Source of the DNA: an uncultured Flavonifractor sp.
Lineage (GTDB): Bacteria; Bacillota; Clostridia; Oscillospirales; Oscillospiraceae
Assembly (NCBI GenBank): GCA_944383135.1
Contig: CALWOL010000003.1
Coordinates: 1 to 59,085 of the forward strand
Reading direction: 5' to 3'
Length of the DNA stretch: 59,085 bases
Shown here: piece by piece, positions 25,620 through 31,905 of the stretch
Layout of the letters: each line of letters begins with the position of its first letter
How positions within the stretch are numbered: position 1 is the first letter of the stretch
Program-made: the position numbers and the translations under genes
Notes under the pieces: generated by a model
Told to the model about the DNA's origin: nothing
Database searches by the model: none
What the model saw: only the letters and a program-made list of their open reading frames with translations

Positions 25620-26241
25620 CATTGACGACCTCCGTCCCGATGTGGCCGCCAACTGCCGGATCTGGACGGAACTATGCCGGCAGGCGGGGCTGGCGGTGCT
25701 GGTCACCGGCACCGTCCGGGATGAGGAATACCAGCTCTACTGCTATCACAACGGCACCAGCAAATCCAAAGTGCCCAGCTTCCACAGCGTGAAGGCGGGG
25801 CTGGCCTTTGACTTCTGCAAGAACGTGAAGGGCCATGAGTACGACGACCTGGCCTTTTTTCAAAAGGCCGCCGCCGTGGCCAAGGAAATGGGGTTTGAGT
25901 GGGGGGGCGACTGGAAGTCCTTCCCCGACCGGCCTCACCTGCAATGGAGTAACGGAGGGAAGTACACCAGCGCCATGGTGCGCGCGGGACAGTATCCCCC
26001 CGCCATGCCCCTGTACCGCAAGCCGGAGGCTCCCCATCAGGAGGAGGACAAGGAGGAGAACGACATGATTTTATACCACCAGCTCAAGGAGATGCCCGAC
26101 TGGGCCCGGCCCAGTGTGGAAAAAGCGGTGGCCCTGGGGGTCATCAACCAGACCGCCGACGGCCAGGTGAGCATTTATGAGCCCAATTTGCAGACCATCG
26201 TGCTGTTGGACCGGCTGGGCCTGTTTGACAAGGAGGGATGA
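25603..26241 (+). CDS. Phage-type endolysin, peptidase M15C domain
   Basis: Peptidoglycan L,D-endopeptidase of the M15C/CwlK type, 212 residues. Zinc-site motifs are FHSVKAGLAFDF (His and Asp ligands, about residues 61-72) and the late DRPHLQW (His). A linker rich in Glu/Asp (about 140-155) leads to a C-terminal 55-residue module, MPDWARPSVEKAVALGVIN, resembling wall-binding tails of clostridial phage lysins. There is no signal peptide, consistent with holin-dependent release. ATG 25603 follows GGGAGGTG and overlaps the preceding gene by 17 nt. Confidence 0.85.
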   Translation: MLNSRNIDDLRPDVAANCRIWTELCRQAGLAVLVTGTVRDEEYQLYCYHNGTSKSKVPSFHSVKAGLAFDFCKNVKGHEYDDLAFFQKAAAVAKEMGFEWGGDWKSFPDRPHLQWSNGGKYTSAMVRAGQYPPAMPLYRKPEAPHQEEDKEENDMILYHQLKEMPDWARPSVEKAVALGVINQTADGQVSIYEPNLQTIVLLDRLGLFDKEG

Positions 26242-26244
26242 GCC

Positions 26245-26433
26245 GTGTTGGAGCGGCTGAAAAAGCTGATTGATGTAAAAAGCATCGTCACCATCTCCCT
26301 CACCGCCGTGTTCGCCTATCTGGCGGCCACGGGCAAGGTGCAGGTGGAGCAGTTCCTGACGGTGTTTACCGTCATCATCGCCTTCTATTTCGGCACCCAG
26401 GCCCAGAAGGCGGCAGGGAGCAAGGGGGAGTAG
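26245..26433 (+). CDS. Holin-like small membrane protein
   Basis: A 62-residue protein with two hydrophobic segments (about 12-28 and 36-50) and charged ends. Its size, topology and position directly after an endolysin are those of a phage holin. GTG 26245 follows AGGAGG by eight bases. The endolysin-holin gap is only 3 nt. Sequence similarity alone would not identify it. Confidence 0.7.
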   Translation: MLERLKKLIDVKSIVTISLTAVFAYLAATGKVQVEQFLTVFTVIIAFYFGTQAQKAAGSKGE

Positions 26434-26436
26434 GCC

Positions 26437-26754
26437 ATGGGAGCGCAGGAATGTTCCACGCCCGGCGGAATTTGCTCCACAGCGGCGCGGATGGAGGCGC
26501 TGGAGCGGCAGATGCAGACGGAAAAGGCGGAACGCTCCCGCGCTCACGAGAAAATCTATGACCGGCTGGGCGAGCTGGAGCGGGGGATGACGGCGGTCAC
26601 CACCCAATACAGCCAGATCATCGCCCAGCTGGCCACCATGTCCGCCGATTTGAACACGCTGAAGGACAGGCCCTCCCGCCGGTGGGAAACGGTGGTGGCC
26701 GCCTTGATTACCGGGGTGGTGGGATATCTGCTGGCCCGGCTGGGCCTGAACTGA
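26437..26754 (+). CDS. XhlA-like phage membrane-anchored coiled-coil protein
   Basis: A 105-residue protein: residues 15-75 are a heptad-type coiled coil (MEALERQMQTEKAERSRAHEK and onward) and residues 84-104 a single membrane anchor (VVAALITGVVGYLLARLGL). This is the layout of the haemolysin XhlA family, which assists holin and endolysin in PBSX-type phages. It starts 3 nt after the holin-like gene and closes the cassette before a strong terminator. Confidence 0.72.
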   Translation: MGAQECSTPGGICSTAARMEALERQMQTEKAERSRAHEKIYDRLGELERGMTAVTTQYSQIIAQLATMSADLNTLKDRPSRRWETVVAALITGVVGYLLARLGLN

Positions 26755-26768
26755 ATCCAAATCAGGCT

Positions 26769-26801
26769 GGGGCCTGCCGCTTGTGCGGCAGGCCCCTTTT
26801 T
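26769..26801. terminator. Bidirectional terminator between lysis cassette and integrase
   Basis: Perfect 12-bp stem GGGGCCTGCCGC/GCGGCAGGCCCC with TTGT loop and TTTTT (26797-26801). The convergent integrase ends at 26800, inside the T-run. Confidence 0.85.
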
Positions 26802-27948
26802 ATGCCTTCCGATCCGCAATATAGGCGGCCACGGTGCTGAGCACCTCCTGATGGGTCTGGTCAAAAATATGGGTGTACACCCGTCCGGTAATGGCACAGT
26901 CTTTGTGCCCTAAAGCCTTGCCGATGTCCAGCAGAGGGACATGGGCGCTGTTGGCCACGCTGGCAAAGGTATGGCGCAGGCCGTGGATGGTGATGGGAGG
27001 CAGGCCCCGCTCCTGAATAAAGCGGTGGAAGGCGGCAGTCACCCGATTGGGGTCGCTGGGACCGCCGTCCGGCCGCACCACCACGTAGCCGCTGTCCAGC
27101 CAGCGGGGGTCTCCCCGCTTGCATCCAGCCTGCCGCCGGGCCTCCCGGCGGAGCAGGTCCTCCAGGTCCTCCAGTCCGGCAATCCCCAGCCTGCGGATGG
27201 AATGGCTGGTTTTGGGCTGCTTCTGGACTACCGCGCCGCCGGCGGTGGTGCGGACGGAGCGGATGTAGATGAGGTGCCGCTCCAAATCCACGTTCTCCCA
27301 CCGCAGGCCGCAGATTTCGCTGCGGCGCAGGCCCAGATAACCCGCCAGCTTGACCACAAGCTCCAGGGGGTGGCGCTCCACCTGGCGGAACAGAGTATTC
27401 AGCTGTTCCGGGGTGTAGAAATATTGTTGGGGACAGGACAGGCGGGGCGGCTCCACCCGGTCCACCGGATTTTCCGGCAGGACGCCCTGGCGATAGGCAA
27501 CCTTTAACGCGGTGTGGAGGAGAATATGGTGCTTGTGGACGGTATTGGTGCTCAGTCCCTTCTCCCGCTGCACGTCCCCGTAATAGCGCTGGATGCGGCG
27601 GGCGTCCAGCTCCCGGAGAGGGAGCCGGCCCAGAACAGGAATGATGTGGTTTCTGGCAATGTTCCGGTAGCAATAGTAGGTGGTGCTCTCCCGGTTGGGG
27701 CGGATAACCTCCTCCAGCCAGTAGTCCAGCCACTCCCCCACCGTAATCCGGGTGGGGGCGTGCAGGCGGTGCTGGAGCCGCTGCAGTTCAAATTCGCACA
27801 GAGCCTCTCTGGCATCGTCCAGACTGAGAAAGGTCTTGGCGCCCCGAATACGGCGGCCGGCGCCGTCCTTGCCATAGTCAAAATAGACGTAGTAACGGGT
27901 CTTCTCCTCGTCAAAGGCCAGATTTTTTTCAATTCGTTTCCTTGCCAT
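26800..27948 (-). CDS. Phage-type tyrosine recombinase/integrase
   Basis: Site-specific recombinase of 382 residues. N-terminal arm-binding region (1-60), SAM-like core-binding domain (about 68-155), catalytic domain (about 175-375). Catalytic residues visible: R208 in LGLRRSEICGLRW, K246 candidate in QPKTSHS, H322 and R325 in HGLRHTF, H348 in LGHKD, nucleophile Y358 in RVYTHIF. All are intact. ATG 27948 follows AGAGGA. No promoter is obvious. It lies 136 bp from the inverted repeat at the SLH-A 5' end, so it is a candidate but unproven mediator of inversion there, or the integrase of the remnant prophage. Confidence 0.93.
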   Translation of the reverse strand: MARKRIEKNLAFDEEKTRYYVYFDYGKDGAGRRIRGAKTFLSLDDAREALCEFELQRLQHRLHAPTRITVGEWLDYWLEEVIRPNRESTTYYCYRNIARNHIIPVLGRLPLRELDARRIQRYYGDVQREKGLSTNTVHKHHILLHTALKVAYRQGVLPENPVDRVEPPRLSCPQQYFYTPEQLNTLFRQVERHPLELVVKLAGYLGLRRSEICGLRWENVDLERHLIYIRSVRTTAGGAVVQKQPKTSHSIRRLGIAGLEDLEDLLRREARRQAGCKRGDPRWLDSGYVVVRPDGGPSDPNRVTAAFHRFIQERGLPPITIHGLRHTFASVANSAHVPLLDIGKALGHKDCAITGRVYTHIFDQTHQEVLSTVAAYIADRKA

Positions 27949-28038
27949 ACGATCCTCTCTTTTCTCTCTGTAATGGATAGGGACCCCCTTCTCCCGCCGC
28001 TTCCCCGGACGGCAGACAACCGGAATGGCTACCTCCAT

Positions 28039-28070
28039 CCCCCGCAGCCCTTGGGCCGCGGGGGATTTTT
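28039..28070 (+). terminator. Terminator immediately upstream of SLH-A
   Basis: CCCCCGC (28039-28045) pairs with GCGGGGG (28058-28064), inner CCC/GGG, then ATTTTT. It is oriented to stop plus-strand transcription 15 bp before the inverted repeat, so no read-through should reach SLH-A. Confidence 0.7.
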
Positions 28071-28084
28071 CCGCTTTGACACAA

Positions 28085-28233
28085 GAGGTCTCCTCTCCTA
28101 GTGGACGAAAATTTTAGAAGGAGGAATTTCCGATGAGAAACCTCAAGCGGGCGCTGAGCCTGGCTCTGGCTGCCATGATGCTGATCGGCATGATGGTTGT
28201 CTCCGCCGGCGCGGCTTCCAAGGATTTCACCGA
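28085..28233 (+). repeat. Inverted repeat IR-A over leader, RBS and signal peptide of SLH-A
   Basis: 149 bp matched in inverse orientation at 34364-34512, with only a few mismatches and no gaps. It includes a 64-nt identical run (28106-28169) covering the RBS AGAAGGAGG and codons 1-12. Confidence 0.9.
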
Positions 28234-30724
28234 CAAGGGTGAGATCACCCATTCCGAGGCTGTCAACACTCTGGTTGCTCTGAATGTCATCAGCGGCAAG
28301 GGCGACGGCAGCTACTTCGACCCCACCGGCACCCTGACCCGTGCCGAGATGGCCAAGCTGATCACCTACGTGCTGAACGGCGGTGTGGAGCCTGTGCTGG
28401 GCACCAAGGTCACTCCTACTTACAGTGACATTGACGGCCACTGGGCCGAGGCCTACATTGAGTACTGCACCAGCATGAACATCATTGTGGGCGACGGCAC
28501 CGGCAAGTTCAACCCCGAGGGCACCCTGACCGCTTCTCAGTGCGCCAAGATGCTGCTCACCGCCATGAACTACAAGGACGACGTGTTCGGCTTCCTGGGC
28601 AGCTCCTGGGAGATCAACGTCAACCGTGAGGCCAATGCCGCCGGCCTGTACAAGGAGCTGGGCAGCATCGCCGCCTCTTCCTCCATCAGCCGCGACGACG
28701 CCGCTCAGATGGTGTACAACGCCATCCAGGCGGACACCATGAAGCTGTCCTGGGACCAGAATATGACCACCGGTCAGATTACCCAGCAGTACAACCCCGA
28801 TGGCCCCTCCCTGTTTGAGGACAAGTTCGAGGGTCTGGTTTGGATCGGCACCTTCGTGGGCGACAGCAACACCGACTCCACCATCACCGACGGCGAGATC
28901 CGTGTGAATGGCAAGCTGGACAGCAGCAACGGCGATGACTCTAATGCGGACTTCCCCTATGATCTGGACCTGTCCAACATCGGCGAGCAGGTGAAGGTCC
29001 TCTTCAAGGACGGCACCGGCGGCCAGAAGGATGCGCCCGACAAGAAGGACACCATCTACGGCGTGTACAACACCGGCTCCACCCAGGTTGTCAACGCGAC
29101 TCTGGGCAGCATGAAGGACCAGAAGTCTGCTGACGCCAAGATTAACGTGGGCGGCACCAAGTACAACACCGCGGACACTGTGGACGTGGTTTATAACTAC
29201 GACGTTGCCAAGACTGTTGCTGGCGTGTCCGCCAAGGGCGCCACTGACACCAACAGCGATCTGACTGATCGGCTGAAGAAGGCCAACGGCGACACCGTGA
29301 AGTTTGTCTTCAACTCCGACGGCAAGATTACCACCGCTTATGTGACGAACAGCGTCCTGACCTATGTCACCGCTGTGAACAACGAGAAGGTCAGCATCAG
29401 CGGCATCGGCTCTCTCACCGTTGCCGACCACGACATCTACTCCGGCATTGCCAAGAATGATATTGTCGTGGTGACCACCCTGTATACTCCCGGCGACGCT
29501 GACGGCGATGACGCTTACAACATCGTGAAGAAGGCCGAGGTCGTTTCCGGCACCGTGACCGGCTACAAGAACCAGGAGAGCGTCACTCTGGACGGCACCG
29601 TCTATAAGATTTACAACGGCGCTGACATGAAGACCAGCATGGCTGGCGAGACCGGCATCAAGGCCTTCAACGAGGCTGGTCAGGACTACATTGGCGAGAC
29701 CTTCGACCTGTACCTGGTGAACGGCTATGTGGCCTTCGCGGTGCAGACCTCCGAGTCCGCCAGCAACTACTCCCTGGTCACTGCCAGCAACAAGAAGGAT
29801 CTCGGCGACAAGTGGGATCCCCTGAAGATTGAGGTTCTGGCTGCTGACGGCACCAAGACCACTCTGACCCCGGACGAGGACAGCGACGAGGTGGACGTGG
29901 GCGACATTATCACCTACACCGGCTCTGCTTCCGAGGCTCTGGTGAAGGTGGCCACCTATGCTTCCACTACCACCAGCACCGCCGCTTTCTACAACAAGAC
30001 CTCCAAGACTGTTGAGGGCACTGTGACCACTTCTGACGCCGTCCTGTTTGTTGACACCGACGGCAGTGGCGAGTACAAGGCTTACAGCATCCGCGGCCTG
30101 GGCAACATCGACGAGACCGGCAGGGCCTGCAAGATCGTCGAGAAGGACGACAAGGTTGTGGCCGCCTACATCGCTCTGGGCGATACGCCCGCCGGCGCCA
30201 CCTCCACCGCCATCTACGGCATGGTGACTGCCGACAATGGTACCATCAAGATCGGTGACGACAACTACTACACCTACACCATGTGGACCACCGAGGGCGA
30301 GAAGACCGTCAACGTGAAGGTGAGCGATGCTGCTGTTAAGCTGAACGCCGGCACCATCTACAAGTACGAGCCCACCGCCGACAACTGCTACACCAACACT
30401 GCCAGCAAGGTGGCCTTCGCGACCGGCTTCGGCACGACGATCGCCGTTAAGAACTACGACGAGGCTGAGGGCCTGCTGACCTACTACACCACGAAGGACA
30501 CCACTCCCCCTCCCGACGCTAAGTGGTCCGGCGAGACCACCAAGGCTGTGGACGAGGATCTGGTTGTGCTGTACGTCGATGTGGACGCCAAGACTGCCGG
30601 TGCTGAGATTGGCATCAACAGCTATGACGACATTACCGACCTGTACAACGCTATCATTGTCCTGGATGATGACGTGATTACTCACATCATCGTGGAGACC
30701 TCCAACAAGAAGGACATTGCCTAA
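28133..30724 (+). CDS. S-layer protein with SLH domains (SLH-A)
   Basis: An 863-residue exported surface protein. Signal peptide 1-28 (cleavage near SAGAA). N-terminal SLH repeats at about 30-85, 95-150 and, weaker, 160-205 (second repeat YSDIDGHWAEAYIEYCTSMN) should bind secondary wall polymer. The remaining ~650 residues are acidic, Thr/Asp/Gly/Val-rich and beta-type, as in crystalline S-layer proteins. It uses more GCT, GTT and ACT codons than neighbouring genes, as highly expressed genes do. The RBS is AGAAGGAGG, yet no promoter is seen and a terminator precedes it. Paralogue of 31906-34464, diverged after residue ~34. Confidence 0.9.
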   Translation: MRNLKRALSLALAAMMLIGMMVVSAGAASKDFTDKGEITHSEAVNTLVALNVISGKGDGSYFDPTGTLTRAEMAKLITYVLNGGVEPVLGTKVTPTYSDIDGHWAEAYIEYCTSMNIIVGDGTGKFNPEGTLTASQCAKMLLTAMNYKDDVFGFLGSSWEINVNREANAAGLYKELGSIAASSSISRDDAAQMVYNAIQADTMKLSWDQNMTTGQITQQYNPDGPSLFEDKFEGLVWIGTFVGDSNTDSTITDGEIRVNGKLDSSNGDDSNADFPYDLDLSNIGEQVKVLFKDGTGGQKDAPDKKDTIYGVYNTGSTQVVNATLGSMKDQKSADAKINVGGTKYNTADTVDVVYNYDVAKTVAGVSAKGATDTNSDLTDRLKKANGDTVKFVFNSDGKITTAYVTNSVLTYVTAVNNEKVSISGIGSLTVADHDIYSGIAKNDIVVVTTLYTPGDADGDDAYNIVKKAEVVSGTVTGYKNQESVTLDGTVYKIYNGADMKTSMAGETGIKAFNEAGQDYIGETFDLYLVNGYVAFAVQTSESASNYSLVTASNKKDLGDKWDPLKIEVLAADGTKTTLTPDEDSDEVDVGDIITYTGSASEALVKVATYASTTTSTAAFYNKTSKTVEGTVTTSDAVLFVDTDGSGEYKAYSIRGLGNIDETGRACKIVEKDDKVVAAYIALGDTPAGATSTAIYGMVTADNGTIKIGDDNYYTYTMWTTEGEKTVNVKVSDAAVKLNAGTIYKYEPTADNCYTNTASKVAFATGFGTTIAVKNYDEAEGLLTYYTTKDTTPPPDAKWSGETTKAVDEDLVVLYVDVDAKTAGAEIGINSYDDITDLYNAIIVLDDDVITHIIVETSNKKDIA

Positions 30725-30751
30725 TTAGGGCTGTCTCAGCTTGCTTGAGCA

Positions 30752-30785
30752 AAAGCAGGCTCCCGGATTTCCGGGAGCCTGCTTT
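30752..30785. terminator. Terminator between SLH-A and tail-fibre-like gene A
   Basis: Perfect 15-bp stem AAAGCAGGCTCCCGG (30752-30766) with 30771-30785, loop ATTT; convergent genes on both sides. Confidence 0.8.
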
Positions 30786-30791
30786 CTGCGT

Positions 30792-31205
30792 CTACCGGAC
30801 AGCCAGGTAACCGTAAACCCTGTCGGCAGTGTTGGTGCGGATATAGCCAAAATCCGCATGGTTGTAGACGGTAAACCCCGTATCTGTCAGCATAAGTGCT
30901 GTTTTGTCCCTGCCGGTGGATACCGGCATTTCCCGCAGGGCCAATCCCCCGTAAATGATGGGCCACTCTCCGCCGGTGTTCCCCATGAGCCCGGAGCTCT
31001 CCACAACCAGGACTGCCTTGGGAGAAAAGCCAAGGCTGATTTCCTGGCTGTCGTTCCCGTTCCCGCTGTATGTGCCAAATACAATCCCGCTCTTTTCCCC
31101 CAGCTCCGTGTCTATTTTTTGAAAGTCCGTGTTGAAATCCGTGCGCAGAAAGTGGTCCTCCGGCTCCCACTGGTGGAGCTGGCAGTGTTGTGTGTAATTT
31201 GCCAT
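30792..31205 (-). CDS. Phage tail-fibre-like protein A
   Basis: A 137-residue soluble protein. The N-terminal motif YTQHCQLHQWEPEDHFLRTD with FNTDFQKID resembles the attachment segment of tail-associated proteins in clostridial prophages. The C-terminal ~85 residues follow a beta-rich pattern (GFSPKAVLVV, GGLALREMPV, ITDTGF-like, YGYLAVR) typical of small receptor-binding or lectin-like tail domains. No signal peptide. ATG 31205 follows GGGAGG by seven bases. It is divergent from its paralogue at 31402 and convergent with SLH-A. Confidence 0.7.
   Translation of the reverse strand: MANYTQHCQLHQWEPEDHFLRTDFNTDFQKIDTELGEKSGIVFGTYSGNGNDSQEISLGFSPKAVLVVESSGLMGNTGGEWPIIYGGLALREMPVSTGRDKTALMLTDTGFTVYNHADFGYIRTNTADRVYGYLAVR
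31120..31181 (-). repeat. Inner inverted repeat, copy A (62 bp)
   Basis: 62 bp identical, in inverse orientation, to 31426-31487. It encodes the shared segment QLHQWEPEDHFLRTDFNTDF of both tail-like proteins. Confidence 0.92.
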
Positions 31206-31222
31206 AAGTATACCTCCCTTTA

Positions 31223-31268
31223 CCTCTGCGGACCAGGCCCCCTGGGGTGCACGTCAAACCCGCAGAGG
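31223..31268. promoter_or_regulatory. Nested stem-loop in the divergent intergenic region
   Basis: Outer stem CCTCTGCGG (31223-31231) with CCGCAGAGG (31260-31268), inner CCAGG/CCTGG. It lies in the 196-bp gap between the divergent tail-like genes. It would fold at the 5' end of the minus-strand transcript. No convincing -35/-10 pair is visible in 31206-31401. Confidence 0.5.
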
Positions 31269-31401
31269 GAGTTTTGATACCCTTTTGCAGAGAAAAGCGC
31301 CATCAATGGTACTTTTGAAAGCAAAATGGCAAGCGGCGGCAGCACCCGAAATTTGTATACACCATTTTCCGGGTGCCCGCCGGCATAAAGGGGGAATGTT
31401 T

Positions 31402-31824
31402 ATGGCAAGCTATACTCAGCACTATCAGCTCCACCAGTGGGAGCCGGAGGACCACTTTCTGCGCACGGATTTCAACACGGACTTTCAGAAGATTGACGCG
31501 GCGCTGGGGGGGACCTGCACCCTGGTTACCGGCTCCTATGTGGGAGACGGAGTGGAGGAGCGGGAGGTCTCCCTGGGCTTTGCGCCCACGGCGGTGCTCC
31601 TGTACAACGAGTGGGGTCAGACCTACAAAAGCCCCAGCTATTACGGCGGCCTGGCTCTGCCCGGCCAGCCGGTCAAGGCCACTTCCTACGACACGGGGGA
31701 TGTGGAGCTGGTGGCCATCACGGAGGACGGCTTCCAGGTCCGGCACCACGATTCCACCGGCGGCGGCGGATACGTCAACGCCAACGTCTCCGGTATGGGC
31801 TACTGCTACCTGGTTTTCCGGTAA
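31402..31824 (+). CDS. Phage tail-fibre-like protein B
   Basis: A 140-residue paralogue of protein A. The N-terminal ~38 residues are almost the same (YTQHYQLHQWEPEDHFLRTD). The C-terminal domain follows the same pattern (GFAPTAVLLYNEWGQ, YYGGLALPGQPV, ITEDGFQV, YCYLVFR) but differs in detail, including a Gly-rich loop HHDSTGGGGY. ATG 31402 follows AAAGGGGG by seven bases and aligns with the start of protein A; an ATG two codons earlier is less well spaced. It is convergent with SLH-B. Probably derived from a prophage tail module. Confidence 0.7.
   Translation: MASYTQHYQLHQWEPEDHFLRTDFNTDFQKIDAALGGTCTLVTGSYVGDGVEEREVSLGFAPTAVLLYNEWGQTYKSPSYYGGLALPGQPVKATSYDTGDVELVAITEDGFQVRHHDSTGGGGYVNANVSGMGYCYLVFR
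31426..31487 (+). repeat. Inner inverted repeat, copy B (62 bp)
   Basis: Perfect inverse match of 31120-31181. The pair is separated by 244 bp containing both start codons and the divergent regulatory region. Confidence 0.92.
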
Positions 31825-31840
31825 CGCGGGGAAAATGGGA

Positions 31841-31880
31841 AAAGAGACCCCGCGCCGGTTGGCGCGGGGTCTCTTTTGCT
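31841..31880. terminator. Bidirectional terminator between tail-like gene B and SLH-B
   Basis: Perfect 16-bp stem AAAGAGACCCCGCGCC (31841-31856) with 31861-31876, GGTT loop. Confidence 0.85.
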
Positions 31881-31905
31881 TTAAGGCTTCTGACGGAGCA
31901 AGGAC

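Noticed and set aside
28076-28104. TTGACA with a 17-nt spacer to TAGTGG as a promoter for SLH-A
   Set aside because: The -10 hexamer matches consensus poorly, lies inside the inverted repeat, and the same place before SLH-B is not where that gene's promoter lies.
27929-30685. 918-codon open frame antisense to SLH-A
   Set aside because: It is a GC-rich shadow of the SLH-A gene; no RBS or promoter and a Val/Gly/His-rich composition typical of reverse-strand artefacts. The same applies to long antisense frames over fakA, oppA, ftsH and RNase Y.
30792-31824. Diversity-generating retroelement acting on the tail-like proteins
   Set aside because: No reverse transcriptase gene or template repeat with adenine-specific differences is visible in the window.
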